A stretch of DNA of 64,000 bases from Achromobacter deleyi (GTDB lineage: Bacteria > Pseudomonadota > Gammaproteobacteria > Burkholderiales > Burkholderiaceae_B), in NCBI RefSeq assembly GCF_902859705.1, contig NZ_CADIJO010000026.1:17615-81614 (forward strand). Direction: 5' to 3'. Shown here piece by piece: positions 27,049 through 37,400 of this stretch. Position 1 is the first letter of the stretch. Every line of letters starts with the position of its first letter. Position numbers and translations under genes: made by a program. The notes under the pieces are model-generated. The model saw only the letters and a program-made list of their open reading frames with translations. It made no database searches and was not told the DNA's origin.

Positions 27049-28713
27049 ATGACTTCGTTCGCGACCCACACTGTGCTGAACCAGGTTCCGCCCCTGGAAG
27101 ACTATTCGTTGTACGAGACCGATCCGGCGCTGCGTGACGCCGCGCAGCGCGAGGGTGCGGGCGCCTGGGCCGGCGACCTGGCCGCGCATGGCGCCTGGTT
27201 GGGCCGCGCCCAGACGCTGGCCGCAGGCGCCGAGGCCAACCGCTGTCCGCCGCGGCTCCAGGCCTACGACCGCAGCGGCCATCGCATCGACCATGTGCAA
27301 TTCCATCCGGCCTGGCAACTGCTGATGAGCGGCATCGCCGCGCGCGGCCTGCACAGCCGGGCCTGGGCGCAACCGGTGCCGGGCGCGCAGGTGGCGCGCG
27401 CGGCGGCGTACCTGATGCAGGGCCAGGTCGAGGCTGGCACGCTGTGTCCCACCACCATGACCTTTGCCGCCGTGCCGCTGTTGCAGCGCGAACCGGCGGG
27501 CGTGGTCGATTACGGCGGCGACTGGCTGCCAGTGCTGTTCTCGCGCGAATTCGATGGCGCCGACGCGCCGCTGGCCGGCAAGCGGGGCGCCCTGATCGGC
27601 ATGGGGCTGACCGAGAAGCAAGGCGGCTCGGATCTGCGCGCCGTCACCACCCGGGCCGAACCGCTCGGTCCGGCTGGCCGCGGCTGCGCGTACCGCATCG
27701 TCGGGCACAAGTGGTTCTTTTCGGTGCCGCAGGCCGACGCGCACCTCGTGCTGGCGCAGACGGACGCCGGACTCAGCTGCTTTTTCGTGCCGCGCTGGAT
27801 TCCGGGCGGGCCGCGCAACGCCATCCGCATCCGGCGCCTGAAGGACAAGCTGGGCAACCACAGCAACGCCAGCGCCGAGGTCGAGTTCGAAGACGCCTGG
27901 GGCGCCATGGTGGGCGAACCCGGGCGCGGCCTGGCGGTGCTGCTGGAAATGGCTGCGACCACACGGCTCGATTGCGTGCTGGGCAGCGCCGCGCTGCTGC
28001 GTCAGGCCGTGGTGCAGTCGCTGCACCATGCGGGCCACCGACAGGCCTTCGGCAAGCCGCTGCTGGCGCAGCCGCTGATGCGCAACGTGCTGGCCGACCT
28101 GGCGCTGGAAGCCGAGGCCGCGCAGGCGCTGGCGCTGCGGCTGGCGCGGGCGGTGGACGAGCGCGGCGACGCTGCAGCGCGCGCATTGGCGCGCGTGGGC
28201 ACGCCGGCCGCGAAGCTGTGGGTGTGCAAGCGGGCCATCGCGGCGGTGGCCGAATGCATGGAGGCCTGGGGCGGCAACGGCTATGTGGAAGAAGGGCCGA
28301 TGCCGCGCCTGTATCGCGAAACCCCGGTCAATTCCATCTGGGAAGGCTCGGGCAACGTGATGGCGCTGGACGTGCTGCGGGCGCTGCAGCGCGAACCCGA
28401 GGCGTTGCCGGCGCTGGAAGCCGAATTCGCGCCCGCTAGCGGCCAGTACCGCGAGTTCGATGCCGCGCTGGCGGCCTGGCGCGCGCTGCTGGCGGACCCG
28501 GCCCAGGCCGAGTTCCAGGCCCGCCGCATCGCCAGCGGCCTGGCGCGGCTGTGGCAGGCTGCGCTGTTGATCCAACACGCGCCCCAGGCCGTGGCGCAGG
28601 GCTTCGTCGTCAACCGCCTGGGCGCCATGGGTGGCGTCTTCGGCGAGCTGGCGGGGGGCGCCGACGTGGCGGCGATCCTGGCGCGGGCGTGGCCGGCCGC
28701 GGCCGCATGCTAA
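27049..28713 (+). CDS. acyl-CoA dehydrogenase family protein, AidB-like
   Basis: A 554 aa flavoprotein. Family marks are MTFAAVPLL, MGLTEKQGGSDLRAVTT (FAD region), HKWFFSVPQADAHLVLAQT, GNHSNASAEVEFE, EAWGGNGYVEEGPMPRLYRETPVNSIWEGSGNVMALDVLRAL. These match AidB, the alkylation-response protein of the acyl-CoA dehydrogenase superfamily, better than the classical beta-oxidation enzymes. GGGAG precedes the ATG. Confidence 0.9.
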   Translation: MTSFATHTVLNQVPPLEDYSLYETDPALRDAAQREGAGAWAGDLAAHGAWLGRAQTLAAGAEANRCPPRLQAYDRSGHRIDHVQFHPAWQLLMSGIAARGLHSRAWAQPVPGAQVARAAAYLMQGQVEAGTLCPTTMTFAAVPLLQREPAGVVDYGGDWLPVLFSREFDGADAPLAGKRGALIGMGLTEKQGGSDLRAVTTRAEPLGPAGRGCAYRIVGHKWFFSVPQADAHLVLAQTDAGLSCFFVPRWIPGGPRNAIRIRRLKDKLGNHSNASAEVEFEDAWGAMVGEPGRGLAVLLEMAATTRLDCVLGSAALLRQAVVQSLHHAGHRQAFGKPLLAQPLMRNVLADLALEAEAAQALALRLARAVDERGDAAARALARVGTPAAKLWVCKRAIAAVAECMEAWGGNGYVEEGPMPRLYRETPVNSIWEGSGNVMALDVLRALQREPEALPALEAEFAPASGQYREFDAALAAWRALLADPAQAEFQARRIASGLARLWQAALLIQHAPQAVAQGFVVNRLGAMGGVFGELAGGADVAAILARAWPAAAAC

Positions 28714-28754
28714 ATTTCCCCGCTCTACTCACCTGAATCGCATTTTTTCCCGCC

Positions 28755-29435
28755 ATGCTCACCCAGCAAGAACTCAAGCAGCAAGCCGCCGACGCGGCCC
28801 TGGAACTCGTTGAACAGGTCGCCGGCCCCGATGTCATCATCGGCGTGGGCACCGGCTCCACGGCCGATCTTTTCATTGACGGCCTGGCGCGTTTCAAGGG
28901 CCGTATCGGTGGCACGGTCGCCAGTTCCGAACGCAGCGCGGCGCGCCTGGCGGGCCACGGCCTGAAGGTGCTGGACCTGAACGACGTGACCTCCATGCCC
29001 CTGTACGTGGACGGCGCCGACGAAATCGACGCCAACCTGCACATGATCAAGGGCGGCGGCGGCGCGCAGACGCGCGAAAAGATCGTGGCCTCGGTGGCCG
29101 AGCGCTTCGTCTGCATCGTCGACGAATCCAAGCTGGTGCAGGTGCTGGGCAAGTTCCCGCTGCCGATCGAAGTCATTCCGATGGCGCGCGAATCCGTGGC
29201 CCGCGCCATGGTCGCGCTGGGCGGCCAGCCGCGCCTGCGCGAGGGTTTCGTCACCGATAACGGCAACATCATCCTGGACGTCGCCGGCCTGTCGATCACC
29301 GACGCGCCGGGCCTGGAAGCCCGCATCAACAACCTGGCGGGCGTCGTGACCGTCGGCCTGTTCGCCATCGCCGGCGCCGACGTGGCGCTGCTGGCCACGC
29401 AAAGCGGCATCCGCCGCCTGGACCGCCGCGCCTGA
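28755..29435 (+). CDS. rpiA: ribose-5-phosphate isomerase A
   Basis: A 226 aa enzyme that converts ribose 5-phosphate and ribulose 5-phosphate in the pentose phosphate pathway. The motifs [39 protein letters not shown] (catalytic Asp/Glu and Lys) and [25 protein letters not shown] are complete. The length is normal for RpiA. It starts 41 bp after the acyl-CoA dehydrogenase gene. Confidence 0.96.
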   Translation: MLTQQELKQQAADAALELVEQVAGPDVIIGVGTGSTADLFIDGLARFKGRIGGTVASSERSAARLAGHGLKVLDLNDVTSMPLYVDGADEIDANLHMIKGGGGAQTREKIVASVAERFVCIVDESKLVQVLGKFPLPIEVIPMARESVARAMVALGGQPRLREGFVTDNGNIILDVAGLSITDAPGLEARINNLAGVVTVGLFAIAGADVALLATQSGIRRLDRRA

Positions 29436-29450
29436 GCGCGCGGCCGGTGC

Positions 29451-29479
29451 GCTCCGCCCGCGCTTGCCGGGGGCGGAGC
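29451..29479 (+). terminator. GC hairpin after rpiA
   Basis: A 9 bp perfect stem, GCTCCGCCC at 29451-29459 and GGGCGGAGC at 29471-29479, with an 11 nt loop, 15 bp past the rpiA stop. No T-run follows, so termination would be partial or need Rho. Confidence 0.4.
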
Positions 29480-29493
29480 CGCGATTCATAATC

Positions 29494-29511
29494 CTGTCAC
29501 ACTTGGGTCAT
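29494..29511 (+). promoter_or_regulatory. candidate PHO box before phoU
   Basis: CTGTCAC and GGGTCAT are two 7-mers separated by 4 bp. This is the spacing of the PhoB box (direct repeats of CTGTCAT with 4 bp between); the first copy matches 6 of 7 and the second 5 of 7. It lies 85 bp before the phoU start. No clear -10 follows at the usual distance, so this stays tentative. Confidence 0.4.
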
Positions 29512-29595
29512 AACCTTGCCGGTTGTGCAGGCCCATCTCGAGAAACTCTTTCATATCGGGGCAATGCAATGAGATCAACCACGCAGGGAGCCCGG

Positions 29596-30327
29596 ATGAC
29601 GGAGCATACAAACAAGCAGTTCGACGCTGATCTGGAAAGCGTCCGTTCGCAGTTCTTGCAAATGGGCGGCGTGGTCGAAGCCATGATCCAGGAGGCCATC
29701 GACGCGCTGGCCAGCGGCGATCTGACGCTGGTTGAAAAAGTGCGCGAGCGCGAAAAGGAAGTCAATCGCCACGAAGTGGAGATCGACGAAAGCATCAGCC
29801 GCATCCTGGCCCGCCACCAGCCCACCGCCATCGACCTGCGCATGCTGATGGCCGTGTCCAAGATGCTGACCGACATGGAACGCTCGGGCGACGAGGCCGA
29901 GAAAGTGGCCACCGTGGCCCGCCGCATCCACGAAGCCGACATGCCGCACATTCCGGTGATCGAACTGCGCCACATGGCCTCCAACGTGCGCACCATGCTG
30001 CACCAGGCCCTGGACGCTTTCGCCCGCCTCGACCCGATCCTGGCCGCCGCCGTCGTGCGCAGCGACAAGGAAGTCGACAAGGAATGGAAGGGCGCGTTGC
30101 GCCACCTGATCACCTACATGATCGAAGACCCGCGCACCATTTCGCGCGCCATCGACATGATCTTCATTGCCCGCGCCCTGGAACGCATTGGCGACCACGC
30201 CAAGAACATGTCCGAACGCGTGATCTACATGGTCAAGGGCGCCGACGTGCGCCATACCGGCGTGAAGAACACCGAGCGCCTGGCGCGCGGCGAAGAAGAC
30301 ACGCCGGCCGAATCGCAGGATTCCTGA
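29596..30327 (+). CDS. phoU: phosphate signalling complex protein PhoU
   Basis: A 243 aa cytosolic regulator that links Pst phosphate uptake to the PhoR/PhoB system. Two PhoU three-helix bundles are visible, with the repeat marks EKVREREKEVNRHEVEIDESISRILARHQPTAIDLRMLMAVSKMLTDMERSGDEAEKVA and RSDKEVDKEW...ALERIGDHAKNMSERVIYMV. The ATG at 29596 follows GGGAG at 5 nt; an in-frame ATG at 29569 would add nine residues. pst and pho kinase genes are not in the window; phoU stands alone with its own terminator. Confidence 0.95.
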   Translation: MTEHTNKQFDADLESVRSQFLQMGGVVEAMIQEAIDALASGDLTLVEKVREREKEVNRHEVEIDESISRILARHQPTAIDLRMLMAVSKMLTDMERSGDEAEKVATVARRIHEADMPHIPVIELRHMASNVRTMLHQALDAFARLDPILAAAVVRSDKEVDKEWKGALRHLITYMIEDPRTISRAIDMIFIARALERIGDHAKNMSERVIYMVKGADVRHTGVKNTERLARGEEDTPAESQDS

Positions 30328-30364
30328 TCTGCGCCAACGCCCTGCCGCAGGCCGGCAAGGCAAG

Positions 30365-30401
30365 AAAAAACCCCAAGCGCGCTGGCGTCTTGGGGTTTTT
30401 T
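30365..30401. terminator. strong bidirectional intrinsic terminator
   Basis: A 13 bp stem (AAAAAACCCCAAG at 30365-30377 and CTTGGGGTTTTTT at 30389-30401) with an 11 nt loop. It lies between the convergent phoU (stop 30327) and phospholipase gene (stop 30420). A and T runs on both sides let it work in either direction. Confidence 0.92.
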
Positions 30402-30419
30402 ATTTGGGGGGCGTAGGCG

Positions 30420-32402
30420 TTACAGGCTGGCAGCGGCCGCCGAGGGCAGTGCGGCGCCCTGGCACAGCCGCGGGTCGGGCACGCCGGACTTGCCGGGGTT
30501 GATCCGTCCCGCCAGGCGGCGGCCGAAGGCGGGCAGGGCCTGCGCGGTCACTTCCAGGTCGTACCAGCCTTCGCAGCCGGCGTATTTCAGTTCCAGTGCG
30601 CCGCCGGCCTGTACGTGCGCCATGGCGCGCCAACCGTCACCCATGCGCGACTCGATCAGCACGGGCTGGTGGTGTTCGCCGTGGTTGATCAGGCGCAGGC
30701 GTACGCCCGAGGTCACCGGCACCAATTGCGTTTCCAGCAGGCCGGCGTCGCGCGCGTCGCCGCGGAACTGGCGATGAAAGCCATCCGGGCCCAGCAGCCA
30801 AAGATCGTAGGCCCCATGGGCGTCCAGACGCCAGCCGTCGTCCAGCCGCGCGCCTGCGCCGATGGTGTAGCGGCGCGGGGCGCGGTCCAGCGCCAGGCGG
30901 TCGTACACGTGCAGCACGGCGCCCGCGGTGCCGGGGTTGCGGAAGGTCAGGCGGTAGTGCTCGCCGTCGGCCGTCATGCGGCCCACGGCCTCCAGCGCGT
31001 AGGGCAGGGCGCAGGCGTGGCGGATGCTGTCGGCGTGCAGCGAACCGCGGTCGCCCACGAAGTCGAAGGCCGACGTCAGGTCGCCGGCCACGGCGCGGCG
31101 CCAGGCGCTGATGTTGGGTTCGGGCACGCCAAAGCGGGCCTCCAGGAAGCGGATCACCGAGGTGTGGTCGAACACCTGCGAATTGACCCAGCCGCCCCGG
31201 CTCCAGGGCGACACCACCAGCATCGGCACGCGCGGGCCCATGCCGAAGCCGCGGCCGTGCAGGGCGGGAGGATCGTCGGGGGTGCCGGCGCTGGGGCCGT
31301 GGCGGGCGTCGTGGTATTCGCCGTCCAGTTCCACCGTTGACAGGCCGCCCGAGTGGCTGCCCGCCTGGCCGCCCTGGGGGCGGGCCGGGGGCGCGGGCGG
31401 CGGCATGTGGTCGAAGAAACAGTCGTTTTCGTCGTAGGTGACCAGGAACACGCAGCCGCTCCAGACGGCGGGGTTGCGCGTCAGGATATCCAGCACCCGT
31501 TCGGTATAGGCGCCCCCCTGGCGCGGCGACGAGACTTCCGGATGCTCGGAATCGGTGGTGGGGGCGATGATCCACGACACCTGCGGCAGCGTCCCCTGGT
31601 CCACGTCGCGCGCCAGGTCATCCAGGGTATGGGTCGACAGGGCGCGGTCGCGCAGCGGGGCGTCGGCGGCCGTGCTGGCATGCTGGCGGCGGTATTGCCG
31701 AAAGCCCGCCAGCGGGTTGTCGTGGAAGTTGTCCGCCATGTCCTGGTAGATGCGCCAGTCGATGCCGGCGGCCTGGAGGCGTTCGGGGTAGGTGGTCCAG
31801 CCGTAGCCCTGGTCGGCCGGCCCCAGGCGGTCGAACGTATTGACCAGCGCGGGGCCGCCCGCGCGTCCCAGCGGATCGTTGGTGCCGGTCCACAGGAACA
31901 GCCGGTTCGGGTTGGTACCGGCGTGGATGGCGCAGTGATACGCATCGCACACGGTGAAGGCATTGGCCAGCGCGGTCTGGAACGGCACTTCGTGGGGCCG
32001 GTAGGCGCCCAGGCCCAGGCGGCTCTTGGCGGCCAGCCACTGGTCCATGCGGCCGTCGTTCCAGGCGCGCTGGGCGTCGTCCCAGGTATGCGGGGTGATG
32101 TAGCCTACCGGCGTGTGGCTGGCGTAGTCGGCGTGCAGCGCGTAGGGGCGCAGGGTCTGGCGGCCATGGGCCTGGGTCAGGATGTTGCCGGCGGCCGTGG
32201 GCACGAGATGCGGGTCGGCCAGCCCGCGCACGCCCGGCAGCGCGCCAAAGTAGTGGTCGAAGGACCGGTTTTCCTGCATCAGGATGACGACGTGCCGCAC
32301 GTCGTCGAGCGTGCCGCGCTTGCGGTCGGGGGCGATGCCCAACGCGCGCCGGATGGCCGGGGGCAGATCGGGCGTGGCGGCGGAACTCGGTTCTTCGTTC
32401 AT
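30420..32402 (-). CDS. phospholipase C-type phosphoesterase without signal peptide
   Basis: A 660 aa protein of the bacterial phosphocholine-specific phospholipase C/acid phosphatase group. The N-terminal nucleophile region HVVILMQENRSFDHYFG and the later LVTYDENDCFFDHMPPPAPP are complete, and the C-terminal third resembles the two repeat domains of PLC. These enzymes normally begin with a Tat signal (RR-x-FL); here the first residues are MNEEPSSAATPDLPPAIRRAL. An in-frame TAA stands 11 codons upstream with no start in between, and a terminator lies just before that. No Shine-Dalgarno is seen. It is either cytoplasmic, exported another way, or has lost its leader. Confidence 0.87.
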   Translation of the reverse strand: MNEEPSSAATPDLPPAIRRALGIAPDRKRGTLDDVRHVVILMQENRSFDHYFGALPGVRGLADPHLVPTAAGNILTQAHGRQTLRPYALHADYASHTPVGYITPHTWDDAQRAWNDGRMDQWLAAKSRLGLGAYRPHEVPFQTALANAFTVCDAYHCAIHAGTNPNRLFLWTGTNDPLGRAGGPALVNTFDRLGPADQGYGWTTYPERLQAAGIDWRIYQDMADNFHDNPLAGFRQYRRQHASTAADAPLRDRALSTHTLDDLARDVDQGTLPQVSWIIAPTTDSEHPEVSSPRQGGAYTERVLDILTRNPAVWSGCVFLVTYDENDCFFDHMPPPAPPARPQGGQAGSHSGGLSTVELDGEYHDARHGPSAGTPDDPPALHGRGFGMGPRVPMLVVSPWSRGGWVNSQVFDHTSVIRFLEARFGVPEPNISAWRRAVAGDLTSAFDFVGDRGSLHADSIRHACALPYALEAVGRMTADGEHYRLTFRNPGTAGAVLHVYDRLALDRAPRRYTIGAGARLDDGWRLDAHGAYDLWLLGPDGFHRQFRGDARDAGLLETQLVPVTSGVRLRLINHGEHHQPVLIESRMGDGWRAMAHVQAGGALELKYAGCEGWYDLEVTAQALPAFGRRLAGRINPGKSGVPDPRLCQGAALPSAAAASL

Positions 32403-32481
32403 GACAGCATTAATACGGCCTGCGATATCGGAATCTTAAGGCCAGTGCGGGGGCGGGCGGCCGGGCGGGCCGCAAAAGCGC

Positions 32482-32507
32482 GAAGCCCCTCGCAGGCGAG
32501 GGGCTTC
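32482..32507 (-). terminator. intrinsic terminator after yggX
   Basis: A 12 bp stem (GAAGCCCCTCGC / GCGAGGGGCTTC) with a very tight loop begins 33 bp past the yggX stop. On the minus strand it is followed by GCGCTTTT. It separates yggX from the phospholipase gene. Confidence 0.7.
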
Positions 32508-32540
32508 ACTGGCGTGCCGCGCGCGGCGGCGCGGCGGGGC

Positions 32541-32813
32541 TCAGGCCGAGGGCGGAACGTAGCCCTGGGCTTCGACGCTGCCGTCCTCGAACAGGAAACG
32601 CTCCATTTGCTGCTGCAGGTACTTGCGAGCGCGGGCGTCGGCCAGGTTCAGGCGGTTTTCGTTGACCAGGCGCGTCTGCACCTGCTTCCACTCTTCCCAA
32701 GCTTCCTTGGAAATGCTCTGCCAGATACGGGTGCCGAGTTCGCCGGGGTAGGGCGGAAAATCCAGCCCTTCGGCTTCACGCTTCAATTTCACACAGTTGA
32801 CGGTACGGGCCAT
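32541..32813 (-). CDS. yggX: probable Fe(2+)-trafficking protein
   Basis: A 90 aa small cytosolic protein. The YggX pattern is complete: [27 protein letters not shown] with Cys7, then [41 protein letters not shown]. Family members protect Fe-S proteins from oxidation and carry iron. It lies 97 bp after argA in the same direction. Confidence 0.95.
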   Translation of the reverse strand: MARTVNCVKLKREAEGLDFPPYPGELGTRIWQSISKEAWEEWKQVQTRLVNENRLNLADARARKYLQQQMERFLFEDGSVEAQGYVPPSA

Positions 32814-32910
32814 GGTTCGCTGCCGGAAAGAATAGGTAATGGGGCATTTTAGCGGGCTTGGCGCGCGGACGGCGCCAAGCCCCTTCGGGCCCTGCGGGTA
32901 GGGCCGGGCG

Positions 32911-34269
32911 TTACAGCTTCTTGATGAACACCAGGCTGTTGCGCGAACGGTTGTAGTGGTTCTGCTTTTCGCGCGGCAGGTCGGTGATGCCGCCCTGCAC
33001 GAAGCCGCGTTTCATGAACCAGTGCGAGGTTCGGGTGGTCAGCACGAACAGGCGCTTGGCGCCGGTCGCGCGGGCGCGCGATTCCATGTGGCGCAGCAGG
33101 ATTTCGCCTTCGCCCGAGCCTTGCCATTCGGGGTGGACGATCAGGCAGGCCATTTCGGCCATCTGCTCGTCGGCGAACGTGTGCAGGGCCGCGCAGCCGT
33201 AGATCACGCCGTCGTGCTCGAGCACGGTGAAGTTTTCCACGTCGCGCTCGACCACGCTGCGCGGGCGCGGCACCAGCGTGCCGTCGGCTTCCAGGGGCTC
33301 GATCAGGCTGAGGATGGCGCCGACGTCGTCGATGGTGGCCGGGCGCAGGTCGTCCAGGGTGTCTTCGACCACCATGGTGCCCACGCCGTCGTGGGTGAAG
33401 ATTTCGAGCAGCACGCTGCCGTCCAGCGCGAAGGGCACCAGGTGGGCGCGGGCCACGCCGCGCTTGACCGCCAGCGACGCGTATTGCAGGTAGGCGCCGG
33501 TTTCCTCGTCCAGCGAACCGGCGGCCAGCAGGCCGTCGGCGTCCACGCGGGCCAGTTCGGTGTCCACGGTGCCGTCTTCGTTCAGCACGCCTTGGCCGCT
33601 GGACAGGAAGATCAGCTTTTCGGCGCGCAGCGCCACGGCCACGCTGGTGGCCAGGTCTTCCATGGCCAGGTTGAAGGCGTCGCCCGTGGGCGAGAAGCCC
33701 AGCGGCGACAGCAGCACGACCGACGAGCCTTTTTCGATGGCGAACTTCAGCGCGTCGACGTCGATCTTGCGCACCTGGCCGGTGTGCTTGTAGTCCACGC
33801 CTTCGAGCACGCCGGTGGGGCGGGCGGTGACGAAATTGCCCGAAATGACACGGATGTGGGCATGCGACATCGGCGTATTGGGCAGGCCCTGGCTGAAGGC
33901 GGCCTCGATATCCAGGCGGATCTCGCCGGCGGCTTCCTTGGCGCATTCCAGCGCGGCGGCGTCGGTGGGCGCCAGGCCGCGGTCAAACTGCTGGGTGAAG
34001 CCCTTCAGGCGCAGCTGTTCGTTGACCTGGGGGCGCGAGCCGTGCACCAGCACCAGCCGGATGCCCAGCGAGGACAGCAGCGACAAGTCCTGGACCAGCG
34101 CGTTCAGCGCGCCGGCCTGCACCAATTCACCGCCAAACGCCACCACGAAGGTCTTGCCTCGGAACGCATGCACATAGGGCGCCACATCTCGGAACCATCG
34201 GACGAACTGGGCAGGGGCGAATTCAGGGGCTTCAAGGGCGGAGACGGTGTCTGGTTCCAGGTCGGGCAT
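32911..34269 (-). CDS. argA: amino-acid N-acetyltransferase (N-acetylglutamate synthase)
   Basis: A 452 aa enzyme for the first step of arginine synthesis: acetyl-CoA plus glutamate. The N-terminal two-thirds is an amino-acid-kinase fold ([45 protein letters not shown]); the C-terminal third is a GNAT domain ([38 protein letters not shown]). The length is close to E. coli ArgA. I took the ATG at 34269; a TTG at 34323 in frame is less likely. A candidate TATAAT lies about 85 bp upstream. Confidence 0.94.
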   Translation of the reverse strand: MPDLEPDTVSALEAPEFAPAQFVRWFRDVAPYVHAFRGKTFVVAFGGELVQAGALNALVQDLSLLSSLGIRLVLVHGSRPQVNEQLRLKGFTQQFDRGLAPTDAAALECAKEAAGEIRLDIEAAFSQGLPNTPMSHAHIRVISGNFVTARPTGVLEGVDYKHTGQVRKIDVDALKFAIEKGSSVVLLSPLGFSPTGDAFNLAMEDLATSVAVALRAEKLIFLSSGQGVLNEDGTVDTELARVDADGLLAAGSLDEETGAYLQYASLAVKRGVARAHLVPFALDGSVLLEIFTHDGVGTMVVEDTLDDLRPATIDDVGAILSLIEPLEADGTLVPRPRSVVERDVENFTVLEHDGVIYGCAALHTFADEQMAEMACLIVHPEWQGSGEGEILLRHMESRARATGAKRLFVLTTRTSHWFMKRGFVQGGITDLPREKQNHYNRSRNSLVFIKKL

Positions 34270-34351
34270 GATGGGTGGGGCAATTCCTGAGAGTGGCAAC
34301 AACGCGGCAAGGCGCCGCGTCAACGCGCCGTCGCAAGGGCGGCGTGCCGAA

Positions 34352-34357
34352 ATTATA
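34352..34357 (-). promoter_or_regulatory. candidate -10 box of argA
   Basis: TATAAT on the minus strand, 83 bp before the argA start. It is 17 bp from the opposite-strand TATAAT at 34375-34380, so the two promoters overlap back to back. No consensus -35 is visible. Confidence 0.5.
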
Positions 34358-34374
34358 TGACCGCGGGGCGTTTA

Positions 34375-34380
34375 TATAAT
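34375..34380 (+). promoter_or_regulatory. candidate -10 box of hrpA
   Basis: TATAAT on the plus strand, 25 bp before the hrpA ATG. The -35 region (around 34352) coincides with the argA -10 box, so the two genes may compete for RNA polymerase. Confidence 0.5.
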
Positions 34381-34405
34381 AGGCAGCTAACCGGACAAAT
34401 CGTAC

Positions 34406-37400
34406 ATGCCAGAATCTTCCCGCCCGCGGCCGCCTGAAGCGGCCGACGGGTCGACCCGTGCCCCCGGAAAACCGCGGGCCGACGGCGCAGCCCAGGCCGA
34501 GCGCCGGGCGCCACGCCCCGAACGGCCCATTCCGGCCGTTTCCTACCCCGAAGACCTGCCCGTCAGCGCGCGGCGCCAGGAGATCGCGCGCGCCATCGCC
34601 AACCACCAGGTGGTGATCGTCAGCGGCGAGACCGGTTCGGGCAAGACCACCCAGCTGCCCAAGATCTGCCTGGAACTGGGCCGCGGCCGCCAGAAGATGA
34701 TCGGCCATACCCAGCCGCGCCGGCTGGCCGCGACGTCGGTGGCCAAGCGCATCGCCGAAGAGCTGAACACGCCGATGGGCGAGGTGGTGGGCTACCAGGT
34801 GCGTTTCAACGACCGCACCGGCCCCAACGCGTCCATCAAGCTGATGACGGACGGCATCCTGCTGGCCGAGTCGCAGCGCGACCCGCTTTTGCGCCGCTAC
34901 GACACCATCATCATCGACGAGGCGCACGAACGCAGCCTGAACATCGACTTCCTGCTGGGCTACCTGAAGCAGCTGCTGCCGCGGCGCCCGGACCTGAAGA
35001 TCATCATCACGTCGGCCACCATCGACGCCGAGCGCTTTGCCCGCCATTTCGCGGCGTCCGAAGACAAGCCCGCGCCGGTCATCGAGGTCTCGGGCCGGCT
35101 GTACCCGGTTGAACTGCGCTACCGCCCGGTGCGGGAAGAACCCGCCGAAGACGAAGCGCCCGCCAAGGCCGGGCGCGACCGCGAACGCATGTCCGGCGAC
35201 GAAGAGCGCGACCTGATCGACGCCATCGTCGACGCGGTGGACGAATGCGCCCGCCACGGCCCGGGCGACGTGCTGGTGTTCCTGCCCGGCGAACGCGAGA
35301 TCCGCGAGTCGGCCGAGGCCCTGCGCAAACGCCATCCGGCCGGCACCGAGGTGCTGCCGCTGTACGCGCGCCTGTCGCAGGCCGAACAGGAACAGATCTT
35401 CCATCCGCGCGGCAACGCGCGGCGCATCGTGCTGGCCACCAACGTGGCCGAAACCTCGCTGACCGTGCCCGGCATCCGCTTCGTGGTCGACAGCGGCCTG
35501 GCCCGCATCAAGCGCTATTCGTGGCGCAACAAGGTCGAGCAGCTGCGCATCGAGCCCATCAGCCGGGCCTCGGCCAACCAGCGCGCCGGCCGCTGCGGCC
35601 GCGTGGGTCCGGGCGTGTGCATCCGTCTCTACGACGAAACCGATTTCAACGCCCGCGCCGCCTTCACCGACCCCGAAGTGCTGCGCTCGTCGCTGGCCTC
35701 GGTCATCCTGCGGATGAAGTCGCTCAAGCTGGACGACATCGAGCAGTTCCCGTTCGTCGAGGCCCCGCCGGGGCGGGCGGTGGCCGACGGCTACCACTTG
35801 CTGCAGGAACTGGGCGCCATCGAACTGGCCACGGCCGACGACGATACCGATGCCACCCGCACCGGCGCCTCGTTCGTGCTGACCCAGACGGGCCACGAAC
35901 TGGCCAAGCTGCCGGTCGACCCGCGCATCGGCCGCATGATCCTGGCCGCGCGCGAACAGCAATGCCTGGCCGAAATGCTGATCATCGCCTCGGCCCTGTC
36001 GGTGCAGGACGCGCGCGACCGCCCCATGCAGGAACGCGAGGCCGCCGAGGCCGCGCACGCCAAGTTCGCCGACGACAAGTCCGAATTCATTTCCTTCCTG
36101 AAGCTGTGGCGCTGGTACGGCGAACAGGTCCAGCACAAGGCCTCGCAGCGCAAGCTGGTGGGCCTCTTGCGGCAGAACTTCCTGTCGCCGATCCGGCTGC
36201 GCGAATGGCACGACGTCCATACCCAGCTGGCCGCGCTGGTGGGCGAGCAGGGCTGGCGCGTCAACCAGATCGAAGCCACCTACGAACAGCTGCACCTGGC
36301 GCTGCTGTCGGGCCTGCTCGGCAATATCGGCTTCAAGAGCGACGAGGGCGGCCATTACCAGGGCGCCCGCGACATCCGCTTCCATATCCACCCCGGCTCG
36401 CGCCTGGTCAAGAAGGCCGGGCGCTGGATCGTAGCCGCCGAACTGGTCGAGACCACCCGCCTGTACGCGCGCTGCGTGGCCCGCATCGACCCCGTCTGGC
36501 TGGAAAAGGTGGGCGCCCACCTGATCCGCAAGAACTGGTCGGACCCGCGCTGGGAAAAGAAGGCCGGCCAGGTGGTGGCCAACGAACGCGCCACGCTGTA
36601 TGGGCTGACCATCTACACCGGTCGGCGCATCCAGTACGGCCGCGTGCATCCGCGCGAGGCGCGCGAACTGTTCATCCGCCAGGCGCTGGTGCCGGGCGAG
36701 ATCGACACGCGCCTGGCCTTCGTGGCCCACAACCGCAAGCTGATCGCCGGCATCGAAAAGCTCGAACACCAGACCCGCCGCCCGGACATCCTGGTCGACG
36801 ACGAGCTGATCTACGCCTTCTACGACCGTCAACTGCCGGCCGACATCTCGCAGACCGCCACGCTGGAAAAGTGGGTGGGCGGCCTGGACAAGGCCGCCGC
36901 GGCCAAGCTGATGCTGACGCGCGACGAGCTGATGCGGCATGAGGCCGCCGGGGTCACCACCGACGTCTTCCCCAAGAAGGTCGAGTGGCAGGGCGTGTCG
37001 ATGGCGCTGGACTACCACTTCGAACCCGGCTCGCCGCGCGACGGCGTGACGCTGTCGGTGCCGCTGTTCGCCCTGAACCAGATCGACCCGGCGCGCTGCG
37101 AATGGCTGGTGCCCGGCATGCTCAAGGAAAAGGCGCACCTGCTGCTCAAGTCTTTGCCGCAGAAGCTGCGGCGCCACTGCGTGCCGCTGCCCGATTACGC
37201 TGCCGGTTTCTACGACCGCTGGTTCGAGCGCATGGCCGATCCCCAGATGGGCCTGGTCGACGCCCTGATCGCCGACATGTGGGACCAGGTGCAGGTGCGC
37301 CCGGCCGTGGCCGATTTCAAGCTGGAAACCCTGCCGGCCCACCTGTTCATGAACTTCCGGGTGGTCGACGAACACGGCCGCATGTTGTCCGCAGGCCGCA

